A DNA stretch of 64,000 nt, taken from assembly GCA_963791575.1 (NCBI GenBank), contig CAWBSY010000008.1, positions 62,001 through 126,000 on the forward strand, in the 5' to 3' direction. The notes beneath the pieces were generated by a model, which was given only the letters and a program-made list of their open reading frames with translations, was not told the DNA's origin and searched no databases. This DNA is from JAOAPG01 sp963791575. GTDB taxonomy: Bacteria; Acidobacteriota; Terriglobia; Terriglobales; Acidobacteriaceae. A program made the position numbers and the translations under genes. Positions 8,337-17,408 of the stretch are shown piece after piece. Positions within the stretch are counted from its first letter, which is position 1. Every line of letters starts with the position of its first letter.

Positions 8337-9590
8337 GTGCCTCCGACGAAACTCTATCCGCGAACCGCGCTTGTTCTGCTCACGGCGCTGAATTTTCTCA
8401 ACTACATCGACCGCTCCGTTCTTTTTGCCGTGCAGCCGCTCGTGCAAGGTGAATTTCATCTCACTAATACCCAAGTCGGATATCTAACCAGCGCTTTCCT
8501 CGGCTTTTATATGATCGCCGCGCCTTTCACCGGGCCGCTTGCGGATCGGTATTCCCGCAAAAAGATCATTATCTTCGGTGCAATCTTTTGGAGCGGGCTC
8601 ACTCTGCTCACCGCGGTCACTCATACCTACTGGGAGCTGCTGGTTCGCCATACGCTTGTGGGAATCGGCGAAGCTACATTCGTGACTATCGCGCCGACTT
8701 TTGTCGCTGATCTTTTTCCGGAACATAGACGTGGACGCATCTTCGGTATATTTTATCTGGCGATTCCGGTTGGTACGGCCGCAGGCTATCTGCTGGGAGG
8801 CCATTTAGGTCCGGTTCACGGCTGGCGATTTCCGTTCTACATCGCTGCATTTCCCGGATTTCTTCTGGCACTGGCGATGTGGTTTATCCCTGAGCCACCG
8901 CGCGGCCAGTTCGACTCGGTAAAGGAAACTCCAGAGCGAGCAACATTGTTTGGTCTGGTCCGCAATCCAGCTTTCTGGACTATTACTCTCGGCATGGCTG
9001 CCAGCACCTTTTCACTGGGCGGAATACAAGTGTGGATGCCGACTTTTCTTGCCCGTGCGCGTGGATACTCTCTGGAATCGGCGAACCTGATGTTTGGCGC
9101 GATCATAGTTGTTGACGGCATCTTTGCATCTTTAGCAGGAGGCTGGCTGGGCGACCGATTGCTGCCTCGTATGAAAGGTTCTTACTATTTAGTATCTGCG
9201 ATCGGTATGGGTCTTGGTGTTCCAGTCATGATCGTTGCGTTGTTTAATCCGGGACCACTCATGCTTCCAGCGATCGCAGTTGCGGCATTCCTGCTTCTGC
9301 TGAATACTTCGCCGCTCAATGCCGCCTTGATCAATTCGGTAGGCGTACACATTCGCGCAACGGCTATTGCGGTCAACATTTTCATCTTCCATCTTTTGGG
9401 TGATGTGCCTTCACCTACTCTTATGGGCTATGTCGCTGATAGGCACTCGCTTCAAGCTGCCTTCATTCTGCCGGTGATCGCGATGGGTATTTCCTCTGTC
9501 ATACTGTTTTACGGGATGAGATTTGCGCCCGCTGTAAACATTCAAGTTCTGAATACACCAAGAGCCGCAGCCAAGGTTCCTGCTGGATGA
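8337..9590 (+). CDS. MFS transporter, spinster-like
   Basis: The 417-residue protein has 12 predicted membrane helices. The TM1 signature NFLNYIDRSVLFAVQPLV and the loop 2-3 motif GPLADRYSRKK are typical of the spinster/hexuronate-type branch of the major facilitator superfamily. The start is a GTG at 8337; the ATG at 8318 is out of frame. Its TGA overlaps an ATG (ATGA at 9587-9590) that begins the glycosyltransferase gene, so the two are probably co-translated. Substrate unknown; an organic anion or lipid-like solute is likely for this branch. Confidence 0.85.
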   Translation: MPPTKLYPRTALVLLTALNFLNYIDRSVLFAVQPLVQGEFHLTNTQVGYLTSAFLGFYMIAAPFTGPLADRYSRKKIIIFGAIFWSGLTLLTAVTHTYWELLVRHTLVGIGEATFVTIAPTFVADLFPEHRRGRIFGIFYLAIPVGTAAGYLLGGHLGPVHGWRFPFYIAAFPGFLLALAMWFIPEPPRGQFDSVKETPERATLFGLVRNPAFWTITLGMAASTFSLGGIQVWMPTFLARARGYSLESANLMFGAIIVVDGIFASLAGGWLGDRLLPRMKGSYYLVSAIGMGLGVPVMIVALFNPGPLMLPAIAVAAFLLLLNTSPLNAALINSVGVHIRATAIAVNIFIFHLLGDVPSPTLMGYVADRHSLQAAFILPVIAMGISSVILFYGMRFAPAVNIQVLNTPRAAAKVPAG

Positions 9591-10763
9591 GTTATTTCCA
9601 CTGGATTAGCTGGCGGCATTCTTGCTTTTGCCTGGTTTTCACGGATCGTCGATGCAGCTCTCGGAATGCACACGGTTGCGGACATTTCCCGTCCCAAGTG
9701 GGACCGGAGTCCCGCAACTTCTAACGGCAATCCGCGCGTCAGCATAATTGTTCCAGCTTGTAATGAAGAAGCCGATATCGAGCAGTCTCTTACTCAACTG
9801 CTCGAGCTTGATTACGGCAACTATGAAGTCATAGCTGTAAATGACCGTTCCACGGATCGAACGGGCGATCTCATGAACGGCGTTGCTGTTGGCGCCTCTG
9901 CGCATTGCATTCTGAAAATAATTCATATCGAAAAACTGCCTGCAGGATGGCTCGGCAAACCGCACGCGATGTGGACCGCAGCAAATCAAGCTACGGGAGA
10001 CTGGCTTCTCTTCACTGATGCAGACGTGCTGTTCAAGCCGGATTCGGTCCGGCGCGCAATAGCATACGCGGAAGCCGAACCTGCTGACCACCTAGTGCTG
10101 TTTCCCCAGATCATCATGAAGCAACCCGGCGAAAAGATGATGATCGCCTTCTTTCAGGCGCTATTCGTCTTCGGACATCGTCCGTGGAAAGTGGCTGATC
10201 CCAAGGCAAAGGATCACATCGGAGTGGGAGCATTCAATCTGATCCGGCGAAGTGTCTACGAAAAAATCGGAACATATCAGGCTTTGAGATTCGAAGTTGT
10301 TGACGACATGAAGCTGGGCAAAGGGGTAAAAGAAGGCGGCTATGCCCAACGCAATGTTTTTGGCAGTAATCTGATTTCTCTCCACTGGGCAAAGGGAGCG
10401 ATGGGCGTAGTCAATAATTTGACCAAAAATATGTTCGCGGTTTTATCTTTCCAAACTTGGCGCGTTTGGCTTTGCTTCTTCGGGCTGGCATTCCTAAACC
10501 TGCTGCCTTTTATCGGAGTCTTTGTCGCGCACGGATGGTCCAGAGTTCCATATGCAGTCGCGTTAGGTGCCATGTTCTTGATCTACCTAGGGATGTCCCG
10601 CAGATCATCGATTCCGCCGTACTATTTTGCATTGCATCCGGTTAGCACGGTGTTGTTTCTGTACACATTGTTGCGATCAATGTTCTTAACCTTGAGGCAA
10701 GATGGAATCGTGTGGCGAGGAACAAAGTATCCACTGGAGGAGTTGAAGAAGGGATTGGTCTAG
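9587..10763 (+). CDS. Family 2 glycosyltransferase, membrane-anchored (frame broken at 9605-9608)
   Basis: This processive-type GT2 has a Rossmann-like GT-A domain (VSIIVPACNEE, then TDAD as the DxD metal site), a LGKPHA loop, an acceptor motif region (VVDDMKLGKG) and three C-terminal membrane helices. The main frame has no start codon before the ATG at 9666, yet it encodes a hydrophobic segment upstream (AGGILAFAWFSRIVDAALGM). Removing one T at 9606-9607 joins this to the ATG at 9587 (MSYFHWI...), giving 391 residues and an ATGA overlap with the MFS gene. Related enzymes glycosylate lipids or carotenoids; a hopanoid-type acceptor is possible but unproven. Confidence 0.8.
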
Positions 10764-11092
10764 ATGGAGTCATCGCTGCGATTTCCCACGCGTTTAATAT
10801 CCATCGCTAAACGTACGTACAAAATGTATGTACACGCCTGGAATCAATAACCTAGCTGAAATGCGGCAAAGATCCCAGCGTTTGGCGGGCCAGCGACTGT
10901 CTAACGGTTTGCTGGGATGCTCCGCAATTGCGTCCTGAGGCGTGCTGTGGAGCCGATCGATGCGAGCTGCTGTTGGCGACAGTCGCCACAATGGTGCTCG
11001 TCAAAACGCATCGTGGCAGCCGCAACCCGTACATGCAATTGTGTCTGTATCATTTTCTAACAATTGCGCGGTTCACAGAAAACGAAATATTG
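10764..11092. other. Intergenic stretch without recognised gene
   Basis: These 329 bases separate the glycosyltransferase from the convergent OB-fold gene. I see no convincing coding frame, tRNA or terminator. An imperfect inverted pair, CGTACGTAC / GTATGTAC around AAAAT, lies at about 10812-10832. A Cys-rich minus-strand reading near 11000-11034 is too short to call. Confidence 0.5.
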
Positions 11093-11625
11093 CTACGGTC
11101 GGCCTTCCCCTTCTTCCACTGAGCTTTCATCAATTGGCACATCAATTGGCGTATTTTCGCCGGATTCTTTTTCGGATAGGCGGTGCGTGGTCTTTTCGGA
11201 CGGCGGATGTTTCCCGCGCTGTAGTGTCCCTTCTGTTCCACATCATAGCTTTTGGGTAGAGGTGGAATTCGTCCGCCATCACCTCCGAGTTGCCTGGACT
11301 CTTCGACGATAATCTCCGCGTGACCGTCGTATGCTTTGACTGAGCCGTGAATCTCAACCATGCGGCCCGCGAGTTGCCGGACGTCTCCTATGCTTTTCAG
11401 ATCGTGCGAGAAGATAACTGCTGAAAAAGGGCAGGCATTGTGGTCTTCGCAGAAATCAAAATACGTCACGCCCCCGTCGCCGCGACCTACGCGGACAACT
11501 TTGCCAGTGACACATTGAACTTCTCCGATGTGATTGAGGGCTTCTGTGATGGGCACACATTCCGCACAGCCGAATGCACAAGACAGCAAAGCCATCAATA
11601 AATATTGGACTAGGCTTTGGAACAC
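11093..11625 (-). CDS. Secreted OB-fold protein (frame broken near 11160)
   Basis: The protein has a hydrophobic N-terminus (VQYLLMALLSCAFG, then CAEC). A single OB-fold-like domain follows (TGKVVRVGRGDGG, HACPFSAVIF-type strands, RQLAGRMVEIHGSVKAYDG), then a basic linker. A GTG at 11625 gives the best signal peptide; an ATG at 11595 is the alternative. As given, the frame runs on to 11050 with an unlikely basic tail. Adding one base near 11160 gives instead an acidic ending (TPIDVPIDESSVEEGEG) and a TAG at 11093-11095, for about 177 residues. From memory, acidobacterial relatives end this way. Function unknown. Confidence 0.7.
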
Positions 11626-11768
11626 ACAATGATTGTAGGTCGGACGTTTTGTTATTGACCGAAGGTGAACAAGAGAATTATGGGAATCTTCCCGAAACGG
11701 AAAGAAGCGAAACGACGAGGCCGGCGTGAGATGCCGGCCTTTCATTACGAAAAGTTGCGGTTGAGAAT

Positions 11769-12113
11769 CTAGCTGAAGGCTTTTACAGCCGCAGCTTCAT
11801 CGTCCTTCACGTCGAATACTGTGTAGAGTTTTGTGATCTGTAACAGATCGTGAACCTTCTTCGTGAGCTTGAGCAGCTTGAGATCGCCACCCTGATTGCG
11901 CACGGTAGTGAAAGCGCTAACCAACTCACCGATCCCGGAGCTATCGATATAGCTGACATCCCCCAGGTTCAGCAGGATTTTCTTTTGCCCCTTGGAAAGG
12001 AGGTCACGAACCGTATCACGAAGGGTTACGCTACCTTCCCCGAGTGTGATACGGCCACTGCAATCGACGATGGTCACCCCATCGACTTGACGAGTACTGG
12101 TCTTCATGCTCAC
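11769..12113 (-). CDS. STAS-domain anti-anti-sigma factor
   Basis: The 114-residue single STAS domain carries the phosphorylatable serine in the conserved loop VSYIDSSGIGEL (S58/S59). Such proteins bind an RsbW-type kinase and are inactivated by phosphorylation. The GTG start overlaps the TGA of the kinase gene (GTGA at 12110-12113), and a second start, ATG 12107, is two codons in. GAGG lies 7 bases before the GTG. With the kinase upstream this is a complete partner-switch pair; no cognate sigma factor is adjacent. Confidence 0.92.
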   Translation of the reverse strand: MSMKTSTRQVDGVTIVDCSGRITLGEGSVTLRDTVRDLLSKGQKKILLNLGDVSYIDSSGIGELVSAFTTVRNQGGDLKLLKLTKKVHDLLQITKLYTVFDVKDDEAAAVKAFS

Positions 12114-12556
12114 TGAGAAGCCTCCTTGCCGTCCCCGGTTGATCCGTGGACGTGCTTTACAAGTTTGATTTCCGTGCCCGAAGTGGAAGGGTGAAAGTGC
12201 ACCTCGTCCATAAACGAGCGAATCAGAAAAATGCCCCGTCCCGAAGTTTTCAGCAGGTTCTCCGGCGCCAGGGGATCAGGAATTTTGTTCGGATCCAGCC
12301 CCGGTCCCTGATCGCGAATAGTGATGACGAGGTCTTTAGTGGTTCGCTCAAATTCAAGTTTAACTTTCTTATCGGGGTCATAAGCATTGCCATGCAGAAC
12401 CGCATTCACCGCAGCTTCGCGAACTGCCATGGATATCTGCATGATTTCATCCTCATCGAAGCCGTTATCGGCTGCGATTCGGGTGGCTGCTTGCTCGGCG
12501 TTGTCGACGGTCTCCAGCGTCGAATCGAGCGTGTAAGAGACCCGTTGTTCGGTCAT
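12110..12556 (-). CDS. RsbW-type anti-sigma serine kinase
   Basis: The 148-residue GHKL ATPase has an N-box (VREAAVNAVLHGN), a G1 box (DQGPGLD) and a G2 box (TSGRGIFLIRSF). Proteins of this type hold a sigma factor, or another target, inactive and phosphorylate the STAS partner. I use the ATG at 12556 (MTEQRVSYTLD), where the domain begins; the frame is open to 12697, with another ATG at 12595. It is translated just before the STAS gene with a 4-base overlap. The output (sigma factor or a non-sigma target) cannot be told from this window. Confidence 0.9.
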   Translation of the reverse strand: MTEQRVSYTLDSTLETVDNAEQAATRIAADNGFDEDEIMQISMAVREAAVNAVLHGNAYDPDKKVKLEFERTTKDLVITIRDQGPGLDPNKIPDPLAPENLLKTSGRGIFLIRSFMDEVHFHPSTSGTEIKLVKHVHGSTGDGKEASQ

Positions 12557-12813
12557 GGCAAAGTTCAGTAGCGCAATTCTTTGGACCTCAAACATCCGCC
12601 AGTCTAATCCATGCTGCCCGTCATTTACCTGATAAGAGGCTAAAATTGCCACAGACAGGGAATCCGGTAGTTTGCCCTGCCCATGTGTAAATGTCAACGA
12701 GGAGGTTCGAGAGAGCCTAGATTAATAAAAATTCAGATATCATCTCATCCCTCTTTTTCGTTTTTGACACTTCGTGATTGACACTTCAGCGTTCTCAGGA
12801 CATTCTCGATTTG

Positions 12814-14055
12814 ATGACAATGCTAGCACTGACGGAACTGCTGGGCTTGCCGGTTTTTGATAGCTCGGGAAGCCAGACGGGACGTGTGCGTGAGTTGGCA
12901 TTGGCTCCGCAAGAAGACCGTGCCCACATTTGCACCCTGATTGTACGCACGAAACTGGGTGACCGGACGGTTCCATTTTCGTCGGTCGCATCTATTAATG
13001 GCGGTATCCGGGCGACTACGGCAGTCTCCGAATGGGCCGTTCTTGACGGCTCAGAAGGTCTTTTCCTGCTGGGACGCGATCTACTCGATCAGCAAATCAT
13101 CGACGTCCATGGACGCAAAGTTGTGCGCGTGAATGACGTCGATCTGCATCAGGAAACGGGAAATAGCCATCCTTCGCTCAAGGTGGGGTCGGTAGATGTT
13201 GGACCGCGAGGAGCCGTTCGCCGTCTGCTTAAAGGCGTGGTTCCTTTGACTGCTCTTCGGGCTCTTTTACGGCAGATTCCGGAGCGTCCGATTCCTTGGG
13301 AGTTTGTCGATCTGATCGAGACTGACCCGGCTCGCCGCATAAAACTGAAGATTTCACACGATCGGTTGGCCAGCATGCATCCAGCCGATTTGGCCGACAT
13401 TATTGAAGAGCTTGCGCCGAGCGAGCGCGAAGCAGTTTTCGAGTCACTGGACGAAGGGGTTGCGGCTGAGGCGCTGGAAGAGGTTAATCCAAAAATACAG
13501 AAATCGATCTTTGAAGGGCTTGATTCGGAGCGCGCGGCGGAAATCGTAGAGGAGATGGATCCAGATGCGGCTGCCGATCTTCTCGCGGACTTGCCCGAAG
13601 AGCGTACCGAGCAGATCTTGCAGGAAATGGAACCGCAAGGCCGCCAGGAAATGGAAGAACTCCTCGAGTTTGGCGAAAAGACGGCTGCGGGAAGAATGAA
13701 CACTGAGTACCTAGCGGTAAGTGTGGAAGCTACGGTACAGGATGCCGTGGAGGCATTGCGTAGTTTTGAGGGAGGCATCGAAACCGTGAGCACAGTGTAT
13801 CTGGTCGATTCGCATGGAACTTTGGGCGGAGCGGTTCCACTGGCTAATTTAGTGTTGGCCAAGGCCGACACACCAATGCTTTCCCTTACCCAGGAACCTC
13901 TGATCTTTACCCATGCAGATGCTAAGGAACTGGAATTCGCAGAATTATTCGACAAGTACAATCTGCTCACTCTGCCGGTCGTAGATAACAATCAGAGATT
14001 GACGGGAGTCATCACATCGGACGACGTGATCAGTCTACTTAGGGCAAGGCTGTAG
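12814..14055 (+). CDS. Soluble MgtE-N / CBS-domain protein with PRC-barrel-like N terminus
   Basis: The protein is about 413 residues and has no membrane helix. It begins with a PRC-barrel-like domain (LLGLPVFDSSGSQTGRVREL) and a second such segment. The superhelical MgtE intracellular N domain follows (SMHPADLADIIEEL, DPDAAADLLADLPEE), then a CBS pair ending in GVITSDDVISLL. In MgtE channels these N and CBS domains sense Mg2+ and gate the pore, but here the pore domain is missing. An Nramp-like gene lies 0.8 kb downstream on the same strand and could be the partner. The start could also be the TTG at 12778; ATG 12814 begins the domain. Confidence 0.85.
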   Translation: MTMLALTELLGLPVFDSSGSQTGRVRELALAPQEDRAHICTLIVRTKLGDRTVPFSSVASINGGIRATTAVSEWAVLDGSEGLFLLGRDLLDQQIIDVHGRKVVRVNDVDLHQETGNSHPSLKVGSVDVGPRGAVRRLLKGVVPLTALRALLRQIPERPIPWEFVDLIETDPARRIKLKISHDRLASMHPADLADIIEELAPSEREAVFESLDEGVAAEALEEVNPKIQKSIFEGLDSERAAEIVEEMDPDAAADLLADLPEERTEQILQEMEPQGRQEMEELLEFGEKTAAGRMNTEYLAVSVEATVQDAVEALRSFEGGIETVSTVYLVDSHGTLGGAVPLANLVLAKADTPMLSLTQEPLIFTHADAKELEFAELFDKYNLLTLPVVDNNQRLTGVITSDDVISLLRARL

Positions 14056-14062
14056 GGATTGT

Positions 14063-14091
14063 TTGACGGTAAGTATGGTGCGTAATACAAT
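14063..14091 (+). promoter_or_regulatory. Putative promoter of the toxin-antitoxin operon
   Basis: A TTGACG box at 14063-14068 and a TACAAT box at 14086-14091 are separated by 17 bases, close to the sigma-70 consensus. The antitoxin ATG follows only 9 bases after the -10 box and no Shine-Dalgarno sequence precedes it, so the transcript may be leaderless. Confidence 0.6.
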
Positions 14092-14092
14092 T

Positions 14093-14118
14093 ATGTCAAA
14101 TGAGTAATACATTGACAT
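14093..14118. promoter_or_regulatory. Inverted repeat over the antitoxin start, probable autoregulatory operator
   Basis: A perfect inverted repeat ATGTCAA / TTGACAT with a 12-base spacer covers the predicted transcription start and the ATG at 14100. Ribbon-helix-helix antitoxins commonly bind such sites to repress their own operon. Confidence 0.5.
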
Positions 14119-14312
14119 TCCGTGCGCCGGAAGATTTGGCTGAATGGTTGGCTGACGTCGCCCGACGGACAGGTGTTCCGGTAAGTCAAATTATTCGCGA
14201 CCAATTGCAGAGAGCAAGAAGAGAATCCGATAGCCAGCCATTTTTAAGCCTGGCGGGCGCAATAGAAGGGCCGGCAGATCTTTCTTCTCGCAAGGGATTC
14301 TCGCGAAAGTGA
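14100..14312 (+). CDS. Ribbon-helix-helix antitoxin
   Basis: The 70-residue protein has a CopG/VapB-like N-terminus: a beta strand (NTLTFRAP) then two helices (EDLAEWLADVARRTG and VSQIIRDQLQRARRE), the ribbon-helix-helix DNA-binding fold. Its C-terminal third (GAIEGPADLSSRKGF) would bind and neutralise the toxin. Its stop overlaps the GTG of the toxin gene (GTGA at 14309-14312). The module lies between two possibly linked metal-transport genes, which suggests insertion of a mobile toxin-antitoxin cassette. Confidence 0.88.
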   Translation: MSNTLTFRAPEDLAEWLADVARRTGVPVSQIIRDQLQRARRESDSQPFLSLAGAIEGPADLSSRKGFSRK

Positions 14313-14734
14313 AAGGCATTGCCGATACGGGCTTTATTGTCGCCTTTGCCAACCCGAAGGATCGCTATCACGCTTGGGCGAAAGACGTCGCAAAAAGGGT
14401 AACTACCCTCCATCCTCTTTTAACCTGCGAGGCGGCTCTCGCGGAGGCTGCATTTCATCTTTCTTCCGTTCCTTATGTTCTGTCCCTGATAGATCGAGGA
14501 CTCTTGAATATCGCCTTTGACCTTACGGAAAACCTGGAACAGATCACAGAGTTGGCGAATAAATATCAAGATCGCCAGCCTGATTTAGCTGATCTTTGTA
14601 TCGTGCGGATGAGTGAACTGAATCCCCACCACGTCGTAATCACGATTGACGAGGAAGACTTTCGCGTCTATCGACGAAATAAGCGTGACGTTATACCGAT
14701 CCTTTGTCCTCCGAAAGCATCTCGGCCTCAATAA
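14309..14734 (+). CDS. PIN-domain toxin (VapC-like ribonuclease)
   Basis: The 141-residue PIN domain has the acidic site residues in ADTGFIVAF (first Asp), CEAALAEAAF (Glu) and DLADLCIVRMSE (later Asp), with a final conserved acidic patch at TIDEEDF. VapC-type toxins cut structured RNAs using Mg2+ or Mn2+. The GTG start is coupled to the antitoxin stop. All catalytic acids appear present, so the toxin is probably active. Confidence 0.88.
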   Translation: MKGIADTGFIVAFANPKDRYHAWAKDVAKRVTTLHPLLTCEAALAEAAFHLSSVPYVLSLIDRGLLNIAFDLTENLEQITELANKYQDRQPDLADLCIVRMSELNPHHVVITIDEEDFRVYRRNKRDVIPILCPPKASRPQ

Positions 14735-14822
14735 AACATTTTCTTTCCATATTCCACCTATCCAGAACTGCTAACTGCATTTATCCTGTTCGTTCGTTTG
14801 ACGGTCATGACGGTTTGTCACC

Positions 14823-16080
14823 ATGAAATTCTTCAGGAGCTGGAAAGCCCGGACACTACTGCTCTTCGCTGTCATCGGTCCCGGCTTCATCACCGCCAAC
14901 GTAGACAACGATGCTAATGGTATCTACACCTATTCTGCAGCTGGAGCGCAGTTTGGGCACACGCTTCTCTGGACGCTTATCCCCGTTACCATTGCACTGA
15001 TCGTAGTACAAGAGATTTGCGCTCGCATGGGCGCAGTTACCGGTAAGGGCCTGAGCGATCTCATCCGCGAAGAATTCGGATTCCGCATCACCTTCTTCAT
15101 GATGATCGGCATTCTGATCATCAACTTCGGCAATGTCGTTGGAGAATTCGCTGGGATAGCAGGCAGTCTCGAGCTGTTTGGCCTTTCCAAGTACATCACC
15201 GTACCTGTATGCGCTGTGATTATCTGGCTCATGGTGGTAAAGGGACAATATAAGAGCGTCGAGAAGGTATTTCTGGTCGCTTCGTTTTTCTACGTGACCT
15301 ACATATTTGCAGGAATATTCGCGAAGCCCGCTTGGACAGACGCTCTGATTGCGACAATCAAGCCGCCGCCGAAAGCCTATTTCATGCAGGAGGGTTATCT
15401 CTACATGGCGATCGGGGTGATTGGAACTACGATCGCTCCCTGGATGCAGTTCTATTTGCAGGCTTCCATTGTAGAAAAAGGCGTTACGAAACGTCAGTAC
15501 AAGGCGTCTCGAATCGACGTGATCGCCGGCTGTATTTTCACTGATGTGGTGGCGTGGTTCATCATTGTGGCTTGCGCCGCGACTCTTTACGCCCATGGCT
15601 ACCACAATATTGCCGATGCCAAAGACGCTGCCGAAGCACTGCATCCGCTCGCCGGGGATTACGCCTATATTCTTTTTGCCATGGGTCTCTTCAATGCCTC
15701 GCTTTTCGCGGCGTCCATCCTACCGCTTTCGACTGCCTACACAGTCTGTGAAGGGTTGGGTTTCGAATCTGGAGTGGGGAAAAAAGTTTAGCGAAGCGCC
15801 AGTATTTTATTGGCTTTATACCATTCTGATAGCGGCGGGGGCGGGAGTAATCCTGTTTCCAAACCTGCCGCTGGTAAAAATTTCGATCCTTTCGCAGGTG
15901 GTGAACGGGATCGCCGTTCCGCCAGTTTTGATCTTTATGTTGTTGCTGGTGAACAAGAAAGAGCTGATGGGCAATTATGTGAATTCGAGGCTTTACAACG
16001 TAATTGCCTGGGCCACCACGGTGATTATGACGGTTTTGAGTCTGGCCTATTTCTGGACTCTCAGATCGGGTCACGGCTAA
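14823..16080 (+). CDS. Nramp-family divalent metal transporter, atypical metal site (frame broken at 15780-15785)
   Basis: The protein is about 418 residues, with 11-12 membrane helices, once one A is removed from the A6 run at 15780-15785; unmodified, it stops after 322 residues. The fold matches Nramp, but TM1 reads NVDNDANG where DPGN is expected, and TM6 reads TTIAPWMQFY where AxxMPH is expected, so the Met and His near the canonical site are Ala and Trp. Loss of that Met is, as I recall, a trait of Nramp-related Mg2+ transporters. The nearby MgtE-N/CBS gene agrees with Mg2+ as substrate. Mn2+ remains possible. Confidence 0.82.
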
Positions 16081-16189
16081 GAGATTCGACGCGGGTACTC
16101 TGGAAAAGGCACGCAAGCGCAGTAACTTCTTGCATCTTCAGCAGCTATCTGGGAAACTTTTCTTGGCATTTGAATCTCTAACGTAATAA

Positions 16190-17302
16190 ATGCTATCCCG
16201 GTGTTTTATGCGGAATCGTTTCCTAGTCCCCGCTTACCTTAGTATTTTCATCCTGTTCAGTTTTTTGGCTTGGAGCCAGACCGATACCTCTCAGACGACG
16301 GCTTCCGCGAGCGATCTATCTTCAGTGTCAACTGCTGTACCAATCGCACAACATCCGGTAAAGAGTTATCACGACGGCAGTGTGCGCGATATTGACGCCA
16401 TTGGAAATAGAAATATCGGCTGCCAGCGCAGCATGGGCAATTGGTACAGCATTGAAAAGCAGATTGCGATGGGCAAAGAGTATTCCATGCAGGTGGAAAC
16501 TACTTCCAAGCTCGTTACCGATCCTGTGATTACCGAGTATGTGAATCGTGTAGGGCAGAACCTCGTCCGTAATTCGGACGCGCTGGTGCCTTTCACGATC
16601 AAGGTGGTCGATTCAGATGAAATTAATGCCTTTGCACTTCCTGGGGGCTTCTTCTATGTGGATTCTGGCCTGATTCTCGCGGCCGACAACGAGGCCGAGC
16701 TCGCAGGCGTGATGTCGCACGAAATTGCACACGTGGCTGCCTGCCATGCGGCACGAGAAAATACTCGCGGCCAATTGATGAACATAGCTTCGATTCCCTT
16801 GATCATGATTGGCGGCCCGATCGGATATGCGGGGTACCAGGCCGCGGGGTTGCTTGTCCCCCTCGGTTTTCTAAAGTTCTCGCGTGGCTTTGAATCCGAG
16901 GCAGATTATCTCGGCGTTGAATACATGTACAAAGCTGGCTACGATCCGCAGTCGTTCACGGCATTTTTTGAGAAGGTGAAAAATCTCGAGAAGCACAAGC
17001 CTGGCACCATATCGAAAGCGTTCGATTCCCATCCGCAGACTCCGGACCGCATCGAAAAAACCCAACAGGAAATCAATACACTGCTCCCCGCCGAAGCCCA
17101 GTATAAAGTCGATACGTCGGAGTTTCAGGATGTGAAAGCGAGACTCGGGATGATCGAGAATCGCCACAAAATCGATAGCAATCACGAAGACGGCAAACCG
17201 ACCTTGCGACGTACTTCCCATCCGAGTACAGACAGCGGTAAAAGCGATGACAGCGGAGATGATCGTCCTACGCTGAAGCGACGCACCGATACTCAACCAT
17301 AG
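16190..17302 (+). CDS. Secreted M48-family zinc metalloprotease
   Basis: The 370-residue protein has a signal peptide (about 8-30) and a M48 catalytic domain. The zinc motif HEIAH is at 177-181, with the third ligand in FESEADYLG (about 243-251). There is no membrane anchor after the signal peptide, so it resembles BepA/LoiP-type periplasmic enzymes that degrade or refold outer-membrane proteins. The tail from about 330 is low-complexity and charged, with two PTLRR/PTLKR repeats. The start is ATG 16190 or 16208; neither has a strong ribosome site. Confidence 0.88.
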   Translation: MLSRCFMRNRFLVPAYLSIFILFSFLAWSQTDTSQTTASASDLSSVSTAVPIAQHPVKSYHDGSVRDIDAIGNRNIGCQRSMGNWYSIEKQIAMGKEYSMQVETTSKLVTDPVITEYVNRVGQNLVRNSDALVPFTIKVVDSDEINAFALPGGFFYVDSGLILAADNEAELAGVMSHEIAHVAACHAARENTRGQLMNIASIPLIMIGGPIGYAGYQAAGLLVPLGFLKFSRGFESEADYLGVEYMYKAGYDPQSFTAFFEKVKNLEKHKPGTISKAFDSHPQTPDRIEKTQQEINTLLPAEAQYKVDTSEFQDVKARLGMIENRHKIDSNHEDGKPTLRRTSHPSTDSGKSDDSGDDRPTLKRRTDTQP

Positions 17303-17408
17303 GCCGGTCAGTGCACTTAAATGCATCGCATTAATGCTAGGATTGTAAGAATAAGTGGTGCCATCAACCCTGTTCAGCCGCGACACCACTTCCTGAGAAA
17401 GAACGATC

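Noticed and set aside
13149..13991. Long minus-strand open frame opposite the MgtE-N gene
   Set aside because: Its product is Ser/Arg-rich without domain logic and it is fully antisense to a gene with clear conserved domains.
14856..15644. Long minus-strand open frame opposite the Nramp gene
   Set aside because: Low-complexity His/Asp/Glu-rich product with no motif; antisense shadow.
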